This document shows positions 16,376 through 24,900 of a stretch of DNA of 64,000 bases, piece after piece. The position numbers and the translations under genes were made by a program. Position 1 is the stretch's first letter. Each line of letters opens with the position of its first letter. This stretch comes from DASXRU01 sp034665305 (GTDB lineage: Bacteria; Acidobacteriota; Blastocatellia; Pyrinomonadales; Pyrinomonadaceae). The stretch spans positions 62,001-126,000 of the forward strand of contig JAXDFZ010000025.1 of the NCBI GenBank assembly GCA_034665305.1. Direction: 5' to 3'. The notes beneath the pieces were generated by a model. It saw only the letters and a program-made list of their open reading frames with translations, made no database searches and was not told the DNA's origin.

Positions 16376-17635
16376 TTAGTGTATGCGATACTGCTTGCCA
16401 TTCCAAACCACAATTACGTTCCCTAACTCTTCGACGATGGCTCGCAGGCCCGCGTTATCGTTGGCAAGTTTTTGATACTTTTCCGAGTTTCGACTGAGGG
16501 TAACCAGCCCGCGCGCGGAATCATAGCCGGCATCAATCCAGGTATTTCCTCCACGGCGGAACCGGTGTCCGCTGACAATTCGAGTTTGCTCTGAATCCTC
16601 AGCACGACGAGCGCTAGCCGCGCCGGCACCTCGCATTTCCGACCGGGTTTCTGCCCGAGCGCGGCTCGGCCCACCTTTTTCCTTGCTCTCATTTATTGCC
16701 TTAGGCGGGGGCACTGGCAAACCGTCGCGACTGTAGCGGGTGATTTCCTCGGTCTTTAACGTTTCTGTTTTGCCGCGATCTGCGTCGCGGCTGCTAATCT
16801 CGTTTTCTTTGGCCCCTGCCTTATCGGCCAGTTTCAGATCGGATCCGGATTTTGCCAATTGCCCGGCGGGCGCGGCAGCCGCCGGAGCGTCCTTATATTG
16901 ATCCTGACGCCCGTTAATCGGAGCTTTAGGCTCCGGCGCATACTGCGGCTGTTGTTGAATCTGGACGTTGTTAGCAGCGCCCGCATAGTCTGTGGGTGCG
17001 GCCTTACTCATCGTCGTCGCTCCGCCCTTTTCCGGAACGTCTAAACCAAGCAGGCCCGGAGCAGGCGTGGGAGCCGGGACGCTTGCCGAGCCATGCGTGG
17101 GAGCCGCGGGCTTGGCGGGCGCCTCTGCCATAGAGGTTGTCGTTTCCGGAGTCGCGGTTATCGCAATCCGGCCGTCGCTGCTTGCTGCTGCTGGCGATTC
17201 TTTTTTCTGCGCCAAAAACTCCGATCCTGGTCCACGTCGCAATGTCACGAACGCTGTTACTGCGAGTAGAATGACGGTCAGCGCCGGAATGCCATAACGC
17301 ATCAGCGGCAACGAAAACAATGCGGCCAGCATTTGCCAAAAGGAACTTCGATCCGGCTTCACCTCCGCGGCATCGCTCGCGAAACGAGTTCCCGTTGAGG
17401 CGTTCATGCTAAGCGCCGAGACCAGCTTGCGGCAGCTATCACAATCGGCCAGATGCGCGGAATAACGACTTCGCAATGCCTGAGGCAACGCGTTTTCCGC
17501 CAAAGCGTTCATCTCGTCAGCATCCAAATGAGCAGTCAGAGCTACGCTCGCGGACCCGCCGTTCGCGAGTCCGCTAGTGCGTTGCGCGTGGCGCCGCAAC
17601 AAAAGCTCAATTGGTCTGTCGTCAGTATCTTTCAT
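16376..17635 (-). CDS. putative anti-sigma factor (zf-HC2-like) with periplasmic domain
   Basis: A 419-residue single-pass protein. The N-terminal 75 residues end in a zinc-finger anti-sigma pattern H-x3-C-x2-C (SAHLADCDSCRKLVSAL). One membrane helix follows (about 112-131, YGIPALTVILLAVTAFVTL). The rest is a low-complexity Ala/Pro/Lys-rich periplasmic region and a compact C-terminal domain (FRRGGNTWIDAGYDSARGLV, ELGNVIVVWNGKQYRIH). It lies 89 bp downstream of, and on the same strand as, an ECF-type sigma gene, so it is probably that factor's membrane-bound regulator. The signal sensed is unknown. Confidence 0.75.
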   Translation of the reverse strand: MKDTDDRPIELLLRRHAQRTSGLANGGSASVALTAHLDADEMNALAENALPQALRSRYSAHLADCDSCRKLVSALSMNASTGTRFASDAAEVKPDRSSFWQMLAALFSLPLMRYGIPALTVILLAVTAFVTLRRGPGSEFLAQKKESPAAASSDGRIAITATPETTTSMAEAPAKPAAPTHGSASVPAPTPAPGLLGLDVPEKGGATTMSKAAPTDYAGAANNVQIQQQPQYAPEPKAPINGRQDQYKDAPAAAAPAGQLAKSGSDLKLADKAGAKENEISSRDADRGKTETLKTEEITRYSRDGLPVPPPKAINESKEKGGPSRARAETRSEMRGAGAASARRAEDSEQTRIVSGHRFRRGGNTWIDAGYDSARGLVTLSRNSEKYQKLANDNAGLRAIVEELGNVIVVWNGKQYRIH

Positions 17636-17724
17636 CTGAAACCACTAATCCCTGTTACCAGAACGATGAAAGGTGCGGCTCTTGCGGCAATCAAATCCGC
17701 ACAATTCCAACCCTTTCCCGTACC

Positions 17725-18684
17725 TCAGTTCGCATCCATAGCCGGGGCCGAGACCAACGGCTCCAAATCAACCTCCGGCCGCGACGTCACTTCCGCCAGC
17801 GATTGATCCGTTTCATTCTTCGTCCAGCCCTGTTCCGTCATCAGAATTCCCGCGACTCGCTGGCGCAAATCCGAATGCACGCGCGTTAGACGGCGGCTGG
17901 CCGTAGCTTCATGCACGCCGAGCACTGCGCCCGCTTCACGCAAGCGGAGCCCGTCAAAATAATAAAGCTTCACGAGCAAACGATCCTCTGGGTCTAACTC
18001 AGCGATGGCCCGACCCAACGCGGATTCTACTTCGGCGCCTGCTATCTTTCCGGCGAACGCCTCCTCAGGGTTGCGATCCGTGACGAACATCTCTGCGCTT
18101 TGCTCGGAATCACGCGAAAGCCGGTCCATCTCCGGCTCGGCTTCCGTCTGCACGAGCCGCGCTTGCTTGCGATGCTGATCAATAGCCAACTGGCCCACCA
18201 CGGCGCGCAGCCAGCCACCCAATGAACCGACGCCTGAATAATAGGCAAGCTTGCCGGCAGCGCGACCATCCGCACGTTGTTTCAATCCGTGCAGCTCAGC
18301 CCAGATCGATTGCGCCACGTCTTCCGCTGCGTCTTCGTTGGAACTTGCGGCCCGCGCTGCGGAACGCACGGTTGCACCGTAGCCCTCGACCAAATCGCTC
18401 CAGGCCCTATCGTCGCCACGCTCACAAGCAATTATCAAACAAAGATCGTCGGCACGAACTGCATCCAGCAACTCGTTGATGGAACTCTCCGAAGCGCCGG
18501 GATCGTCTTTAAGTAAATACTTCTGCAGGGTGGCCGCGAGCCGTTCGGAAATGTCCGCGGCTTTAAGGGAGCGCGCATTCGCCGCGCGTTCCAAAAGGCG
18601 ACCGGCGCCTTTATCAATAAGCCTTTTCCTGTTCTCTGCGTTAACCGTCAAGGGGGTTTCTCTCAAAGTATCCGTATTGAACAC
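17725..18684 (-). CDS. RNA polymerase sigma-70 factor, ECF type with N-terminal extension
   Basis: A 319-residue sigma factor starting at GTG 18684. Region 2 lies at about residues 105-180 (WSDLVEGYGATVRSAARAA, EDVAQSIWAELHG), region 4 at about 230-290 (ELDPEDRLLVKLYYFDGLRL, GVHEATASRRLTRVHSDLRQ, the DNA-binding helix-turn-helix). About 95 extra N-terminal residues precede region 2, and a short acidic tail follows region 4; ECF factors are normally near 180-200 residues. The zinc-finger membrane protein gene just downstream is the likely anti-sigma factor. Target promoters are not apparent in the window. Confidence 0.88.
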   Translation of the reverse strand: MFNTDTLRETPLTVNAENRKRLIDKGAGRLLERAANARSLKAADISERLAATLQKYLLKDDPGASESSINELLDAVRADDLCLIIACERGDDRAWSDLVEGYGATVRSAARAASSNEDAAEDVAQSIWAELHGLKQRADGRAAGKLAYYSGVGSLGGWLRAVVGQLAIDQHRKQARLVQTEAEPEMDRLSRDSEQSAEMFVTDRNPEEAFAGKIAGAEVESALGRAIAELDPEDRLLVKLYYFDGLRLREAGAVLGVHEATASRRLTRVHSDLRQRVAGILMTEQGWTKNETDQSLAEVTSRPEVDLEPLVSAPAMDAN

Positions 18685-19028
18685 ATGCTATCACGATCCG
18701 GCGCTCACTTTGGCTCGTGCAAAAGGCGTCAACCAAACATATTTCACGATGATTTGATGTCATAAGTCAGCACGGGTTGTCGGCTTTTGCCCAGTTTTAT
18801 GTAGGATAGACATTTCTATCTGTCTTCCTTGCAGGTCCGGAGTTTGTCAGTTGCAGGTGGCAGTTTGTCAGTTGCAGGTGGCAGTTTGCTAGTTTGCATA
18901 CCGGTTAGCCAAGGATGCCGGCCCTACGTTGCCCGGCTTTGACACACCTCGCGCCGTGTTCTAGATTCAAATTCAATCGGCCAGGAGATGATTTTTGAGA
19001 CCTTTACGCCCGAACTTTGGACAGCTCA
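18685..19028. other. divergent intergenic region, sigma factor to queE, with 21-bp repeat
   Basis: No gene seen. It contains the 21-bp tandem repeat at 18841-18900. The leader before queE has no preQ1 aptamer that I can fold. A GGAGATG stretch near 18985 is too far from the queE ATG to act as its ribosome site. Confidence 0.5.
18841..18900. repeat. 21-bp (3 x 7) direct tandem repeat
   Basis: Two exact copies of a 21-base unit (18841-18861, 18862-18882, starting AGTTTGTCAGTTGCAGG) followed by a diverging partial copy to about 18900. The unit is three related heptamers (AGTTTGT, CAGTTGC, AGGTGGC), linking it to the other heptamer arrays. No facing inverted array is seen here. Confidence 0.85.
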
Positions 19029-19673
19029 ATGCTTCGTGTAACTGAGATATTCCGCTCCATTCAGGGAGAATCTACGCATGCGGGCCGGCCCTGCACGTTC
19101 GTTCGCCTGACTGGGTGTCCCATGCGCTGCACCTGGTGCGATAGCGAATACACCTTCACCGGAGGTGACCATTTTTCGCTTGATCAGATAGTGGACCAGG
19201 TGCGCGCTTTCGATTGTCCCCTCGTTGAAGTGACTGGCGGCGAGCCTCTCGCGCAGCGAGAAGCGTTCCCGCTGATAAAGACGCTCTGCGACGAAAACTT
19301 CGAAGTACTTATCGAAACTGGCGGCTATGTATCAACTGAGGAAGTCGACGAGCGCGCCGCAATCATCCTTGACATAAAGTGCCCGGCGTCCGGCGAAGCG
19401 GATCGAAACCACTGGCCCAATCTGGATCGCTTGCGCGCCGATCGAGACGAAGTGAAATTCGTAGTTGCGAACAAAGAAGATTGGGATTTTGCCCGCCGTG
19501 TGATTGCCGAGCACCATTTGGAAGAGAAAGCCAGGGCAGTCTTGATCTCGCCGGCCTGGGGCCTGATTGATTTAAAAGAACTGGCGGATTTAGTTGCCGC
19601 GAGCGGTCTGAAAGTCAGGATGCAACTGCAATTGCATAAGTACATTTGGGGCCCGGACGTCCAAGGTGTCTGA
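19029..19673 (+). CDS. queE: 7-carboxy-7-deazaguanine synthase
   Basis: A 214-residue radical-SAM enzyme from ATG 19029 (an in-frame TTG at 19017 is less likely). It converts 6-carboxy-tetrahydropterin to 7-carboxy-7-deazaguanine in the queuosine/7-deazaguanine pathway. MLRVTEIFRSIQGES is the family start; the cluster cysteines are C30-x3-C34-x2-C37 (CPMRCTWC), followed by the VEVTGGEPL SAM motif (about 68-76) and the C-terminal LQLHKYIWGP substrate motif. The 3' end overlaps queC by 8 bp, so the two are co-translated. queD and queF are not in the window. Confidence 0.95.
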   Translation: MLRVTEIFRSIQGESTHAGRPCTFVRLTGCPMRCTWCDSEYTFTGGDHFSLDQIVDQVRAFDCPLVEVTGGEPLAQREAFPLIKTLCDENFEVLIETGGYVSTEEVDERAAIILDIKCPASGEADRNHWPNLDRLRADRDEVKFVVANKEDWDFARRVIAEHHLEEKARAVLISPAWGLIDLKELADLVAASGLKVRMQLQLHKYIWGPDVQGV

Positions 19674-20439
19674 CGGTTCGGTACCCGACGCAGAAACTTT
19701 GATGGGCGGATACGACGATACAGCCTACGCGGTAGTGGAACCCGAAACGGAGTCGGAAACAATTAGTGACGCCGGTAGCCTGGCGGTATGCCTGGTTTCC
19801 GGTGGCATGGATTCGTGTGTGACGGCGGCGATCGCAAACCTTGAAAATCGCGCGCTCGCTTTTCTGCATGTTTCCTACGGACAGCGGACCGAGGCGCGGG
19901 AAAAGAGCGCGTTCGAAAAACTAGCCGATTACTATCAAGTTCAGGATCGCCTCGCAGTTTCAATCGAACACCTGGCGAAGATCGGCGGCTCGTCTTTGAC
20001 GGATTACGACGTCGAGGTAACGGCAGCGGATTTGGAGTCGCGGGGAATTCCCTCGAGTTACGTTCCCTTTCGTAATGCGCACCTGTTGTCGATCGCCGTC
20101 AGTTGGGCGGAAACGCTGCACGCGCAACGCATTTACATCGGAGCGGTCGCAGAAGACTCTTCGGGATATCCGGATTGCCGGCCCGAATTCTATGAGGCAT
20201 TTCAAAAGGCAATCGACACCGGCACGCGCCCCGAAACAAAGGTGCGGATCGTCACTCCGGTCATTTTCATGCGCAAGGCTGACATCGTGCGCCGCGGGAT
20301 CGAACTCGGCGCTCCGCTAGAGCTGACCTGGTCATGTTACCAGTCGTCGCTGGCTGCTTGTGGCCGTTGTGATTCCTGCGCGCTACGATTACGGGCCTTT
20401 CGTGAAGCCGGCGTGCCAGACCCAATTTCGTATGCTTGA
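19666..20439 (+). CDS. queC: 7-cyano-7-deazaguanine synthase
   Basis: A 257-residue QueC, which uses ATP and ammonia to turn 7-carboxy-7-deazaguanine into preQ0. It has the PP-loop SGGMDS (residues 45-50), VPFRNAHLLSIA, GAVAEDSSGYPDCRPEF, and a C-terminal zinc site with four cysteines (SCYQSSLAACGRCDSC). The GTG start at 19666 overlaps the end of queE and gives about 36 extra acidic residues before the usual first strand; ATG 19702 is an alternative that would shorten this tail. Confidence 0.95.
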   Translation: MSDGSVPDAETLMGGYDDTAYAVVEPETESETISDAGSLAVCLVSGGMDSCVTAAIANLENRALAFLHVSYGQRTEAREKSAFEKLADYYQVQDRLAVSIEHLAKIGGSSLTDYDVEVTAADLESRGIPSSYVPFRNAHLLSIAVSWAETLHAQRIYIGAVAEDSSGYPDCRPEFYEAFQKAIDTGTRPETKVRIVTPVIFMRKADIVRRGIELGAPLELTWSCYQSSLAACGRCDSCALRLRAFREAGVPDPISYA

Positions 20440-20561
20440 CAGGTGCGTCCCTCGTCATTAACTTATGGACGTTCCTGAGACCTGAATTACAACCGCCACT
20501 GCCGTCAGGGCATCCTATGTATGCCGGTCGTTAGGGCAAAAATCATTGGGAGGACCAGTCC

Positions 20562-21848
20562 ATGCTTGGTAAGAGGCTTTTTATTCTTGGCGCTGCGCTC
20601 GCTATTTTTTCTTTAGGCGCCGGCGCTGCGATGGCCCAGAGCGGGCAAATGCGCGGCACTGTCTTGTTGGCCCAGGCGGACGGCACCACTGTGCCGGCGG
20701 CAGGAGCTACCATTGATGTTTATCGCACCGACGTTAAAGGCGAATATCACGTCAAGGCCAACAAGAAGGGCGAGTGGGTCTTCGCCGGCCTCCCTTTCGT
20801 TGGCACCTACACAATTGCTGTAAGCATGCCCGGCGCCCGTCCCGATTTTCTGCCGGAAGCGAAGGCCGGTAGAGACGTCGATTACAAAATGACGCTGTCG
20901 CCCGGGGATGGGCGAGTGCTGAAACTGGACGAGATGAAGGCCGCGACCATCAAAGGCACCGGCGCACCCAGCGGCGGCGGTAGTGAGAGTGCAGCCGATC
21001 GCGCGAAACGAGAAGAACTCATAAAGAAGAATGCGGAGATCGAAGCGTCGAATAAGAAAACTGGAGAGATAAACGAGACCATTAACCGCACCTTCAAGTT
21101 GGGCAATGAGGCGCTGAACGCTAAAAACTACGACGAAGCCATTAAGCAGTATCGGGAAGGGCTGGCAGCAGACGCCGAACAACCCGCCATCCTGACTAAC
21201 TTGTCAGTGGCCTTGAAGGCTCGCGGAACCGATACGTACAACGCCGGTGTGAACGCAAAGGATCAGGCCAAACAAGCTGCGGGCAAGCAGGACTTCAAAG
21301 ACTCGGCCGATGCGGCTACCAGAGCAGTCGACATGATAAAGAAACAGCCGGCGGCAACCACTCCCGAGGAGACTAAAAAACAGGCCATAAACAAAATATT
21401 GGCGTTAGCCGCTAAGACGGTAGCGTTGAAGCTGGTTGCTACTACGACCGACCCGACGCAGGCCGATGCGGGCCTGGCGGCGTTTGAAGAATATATAGCT
21501 GCGGAAACCGATCCGGTGAAGAAGAAGAAAGCGCAATCGGAGGCCGCGAAGATGCTGTTGGATTCAGGCCATGGCGCCAAGGCGCTGGCGGAGTACCGCA
21601 AGATCCTGGCCGAAAACCCTGATGATCCTGACGCTAACTACGGCGCCGGGATGTCCTTGTTCGCCGACGAGACCGACCCTAAGACTAGTTTTCAACAGGC
21701 AGCAAACTATCTTCAGCATTTCGTGGATGTGGCTCCTGATACTAATCCTATGAAGGAAGAGGCGAAGGCGGTTCTGACGGAATTGAAGAACACCAACAAA
21801 GTCGAGCCGGTTAAAGTTGCCCCACGGCGTCCGACGCGCAAGCCTTAA
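20562..21848 (+). CDS. exported TPR protein with N-terminal carboxypeptidase-regulatory-like domain
   Basis: A 428-residue protein with ATG 20562 behind GGGAGGACC. A signal peptide (KRLFILGAALAIFSLGAGAA, cut near AMAQ) is followed by a beta-sandwich like the carboxypeptidase regulatory/CNA-B fold (about 28-112: GATIDVYRTDVKGEYHVKAN, GTYTIAVSMPGARP), a charged helix, and TPR repeats (about 170-405; LGNEALNAKNYDEAIKQYRE, ALAEYRKILAENPDDPDANY). The type is abundant in Acidobacteriota and is likely a periplasmic or outer-membrane-associated scaffold. It is followed at once by a 26-bp inverted-repeat pair at the convergent end with dnaE2. Confidence 0.8.
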   Translation: MLGKRLFILGAALAIFSLGAGAAMAQSGQMRGTVLLAQADGTTVPAAGATIDVYRTDVKGEYHVKANKKGEWVFAGLPFVGTYTIAVSMPGARPDFLPEAKAGRDVDYKMTLSPGDGRVLKLDEMKAATIKGTGAPSGGGSESAADRAKREELIKKNAEIEASNKKTGEINETINRTFKLGNEALNAKNYDEAIKQYREGLAADAEQPAILTNLSVALKARGTDTYNAGVNAKDQAKQAAGKQDFKDSADAATRAVDMIKKQPAATTPEETKKQAINKILALAAKTVALKLVATTTDPTQADAGLAAFEEYIAAETDPVKKKKAQSEAAKMLLDSGHGAKALAEYRKILAENPDDPDANYGAGMSLFADETDPKTSFQQAANYLQHFVDVAPDTNPMKEEAKAVLTELKNTNKVEPVKVAPRRPTRKP

Positions 21849-21850
21849 CC

Positions 21851-21936
21851 AGTAGGACAGGCATTCCTGCCTGTCCATTTCCCGGAAACGGCAGGGCCTT
21901 GAAAGCAGAGAGACAGGCAGGAATGCCTGTCCTGCT
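21851..21936. repeat. 26-bp inverted-repeat pair between convergent genes (copy 1)
   Basis: The 26 bases at 21851-21876 and 21911-21936 are reverse complements with two mismatches. Each arm contains its own hairpin (ACAGGCA-TTCC-TGCCTGT). It fills the gap between the TPR gene stop (21848) and the dnaE2 stop (21952), and the same 26-mer occurs at 55732-55816 in the same kind of place. A bidirectional terminator or mobile palindrome is possible. Confidence 0.85.
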
Positions 21937-21951
21937 ATGAACGATGTGGGC

Positions 21952-24900
21952 TCAGTGAAAATCGTGCGAAGCCGCCGCAGCTACAGTGAATGACAGTGCT
22001 TCCACTTTACGGGCTTTCACGGAAATCACATTGTCCTGGTGCTGCAGAATTCCCTCAATCATAAGAAACGGCTCATCGACTAAGACCAGTCGATTCTTAT
22101 CAAACAGATTTGGCGTAACGATCACATTCGCCACTCCGGTTTCGTCTTCCAGCGTAAGAAACACAAATCCTTTTGCCGTGCCGGGACGCTGGCGCACAAT
22201 TACCCATCCTGCAACTCTCACTTTGTAACCATTGCGCATGGCCGGCAGATCGATGGCCCGCACACAACGTTTCTTGTCCAGTTCGGCGCGATGATGCGCC
22301 ACCGGATGGCGACCGATGGTCAACCCGGTGCCACGAAAATCCGCATTCAACCTTTCCGGCAAAGTCATCGGAGCTAAAGGCGAAGTTCCCGTTTCATGCA
22401 GTTCTTCATACAGCGGCCCTGGCGGACGCACCACGCGCTCAATCTGCCACAAGGCATCGCGACGCGTAACGCCTTTGTCCAAAGTCCCATGTCCCCTGGC
22501 CAACGTCTTTTCATTCAACCTTGGACTTTGGGCCTTGGCCATTGGACCTGCTTCAGGCGTTGGACTTTGGACTTTGGACGTCGGACTCTTTGCGGCGTGA
22601 ATGAAATTTAGCGCTCCCACCGCCGCCAGCTTGCGCATTTCGTCTTTACGAAGTTCCGGCACGCGCTGGTGCAAATCCTCGATACTGGTAAAAGGCCGCC
22701 GCTTTCGCTCGCGTTCAATTGCCTGACCCGATGCGGCGCTCAGACCTTTCACATACTTCAACCCTAACCGCATGCTCAGGTGCCGGGGATCAGGTGCCGG
22801 GTGTCGGGTGTCGGGTGCCGGGAGGCAGGTGTCAGGTGTCGGGTGTCGGGTGTCGGGTGCCAGGTGTCGGGTGTCGGGTGCCGGGTGCCGGGTGTCGGGT
22901 GCCAGATGTCGGGTGTCGGGTGCCAGGTGTCGGGTGTCAGATGTCGAGATGTATGCGAAACCCGGCACCTGACACCTGACACCTGACACCTGCCCACCGG
23001 CACCTGACACCTGCCCACCGACACCTGACACCTGCCCACCGACACCTGACACCTCATACCCGATACCCGGCTTCTCAATCGTGCATAACCAATCCGAGCG
23101 CATCACATCGATTGGCTTTGTGCGCAATCCGTGTCGTTGCGCGTCTTTAATAATGGTAAAAGGTTGATAGAACCCCATCGGTTGATTGTTGAGTGTGGCC
23201 GCAGTGAACGCCGCGAGGTAATGACATTTCAGATAAGCACTGGCGTAAGCAATCAACGCAAAACTTGCCGCGTGTGATTCCGGAAAACCGTAAAGCGCAA
23301 ACGAAGTGATCGATTGCACGATCTCCTCCTGGGCTTTGGGAGTGATGCCGTTGCGGCGCATACCCGCTCGCAGTTTGACTTCAATTTCCTTCATGCGCGC
23401 TTCAGAACGCTTGAAGCCGAAAGCCCGGCGCAATTCTTCCGCTTCACCGCCGGAAAAGTTTGCGCAAATCATCGCCATCTTCAGTAGTTGTTCCTGAAAC
23501 AGCGGGACTCCCAAAGTGCGTTTGAGCGCCGGCTCCAACAAAGGATGTGCATAGGAAACCGGTTCGCGGCCCTGCCGGCGCTTGAGGTAGGGATGGACCA
23601 TGTTGCCGACGATGGGACCGGGACGAATGATCGCCACCTGCACCACGATGTCGTAAAACGTTTGCGGCCGCAAACGCGGCAAGCACGACATCTGGGCGCG
23701 ACTTTCCACCTGAAACATTCCAATGGTGTCGGCGCGTTGCAGGGCTGCATAGACCGCGGGATCATCCTGCGGCAAATGCGCCAGATCGACTTCTTCTTCA
23801 TAAGCGTCGCGAATGAAATCTATGGAGTCTTCCAACACTGCCATCATGCCCAGGCCCAGCAAATCAACCTTTACTATCCCCAAGTCGGCGCAATCTTCCT
23901 TGTCCCATTGCACCACCACGCGCCCCGGCATCGCGGCCGGCTCGAGGGGGACAACGGAGTCCAGCTGGCCCTGGCAAATCACCAGACCGCCGGAGTGTTG
24001 GCCCAAATGGCGAGGCAGATCCTGCACCATTTGATAAAGCTGAAAGAACTTTTTGATGCGCGGATTTGTTAAATCCAAACCAGCATCGCGAAACTGGCGC
24101 GCGGTTGAGTCTTTGGGATCTTTCCATTCCCAGGTATGCACCAGACTGGAAAGCCGGCCCACGGTGTCCTCATCAAAGCCCAGCACTTTGCCGACTTCGC
24201 GGGCGGCCGAACGGCCACGATAAGTAATGACGTTTGCAGTCATTGCCGCGCCTAGTTTTCCATAGCGCTGATATACATATTGGATGGCCCGCTCGCGCTG
24301 GTCGCCGCTGGGCAAATCGAGATCGATGTCCGGCCATTCGCCTCGCTCTTCCGAAAGAAAGCGCTCGAACAAGAGTTCCATTCCCACCGGATCGACGGCC
24401 GTGATTCCCAGCGAATAACAAACGGCGCTGTTGGCCGCGGAGCCGCGGCCCTGGATCAGAATTCCCTCGCGGCGACAAAACTCGACGATGTCCCAAACGA
24501 TCAGGAAGTAACCTTCGAGATGAAGTTTTTCAATGAGGGTGAGTTCGCGCTCGATTTGCTGACGCGCTCGTTCATAAGTTGGCGTTCCCTTGCCGGTGTA
24601 GCGCAGCCGGGCGCCTTCGTCCGTACGCTGGCGTAAAAAGGAAGCCATCGTCTGGCCCGGCGGCACGGAATATTTGGGAAATTCATAACCGAGATCTTTC
24701 AACGTAAATTCCAAACGCGAGGAAAGGTCCAGCGTGCCGGCAATTGCCTCCGGCAAATCGCTAAACAGCTGCACCATCTCTTTTGCGGGTTTCAAAAACG
24801 CTTCGGAGTTTTTCGCGAGTAAACGCCCGGCGGTTTCCAGTCGCACATGATTGCGTATGCAGGTAAACACGTCCGCGACCTGGCGTTGGGCACGCGTCGC

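Noticed and set aside
18900..19028. preQ1 riboswitch before queE
   Set aside because: No aptamer-like stem with an A-rich tail near the ribosome site could be folded.
22772..23078. Several open frames on both strands with repeated peptides, and a CRISPR-like look
   Set aside because: They are readings of the heptamer array inside dnaE2. The units abut each other with no unique spacers, so this is not a CRISPR, and the only frame that continues into conserved protein is dnaE2.
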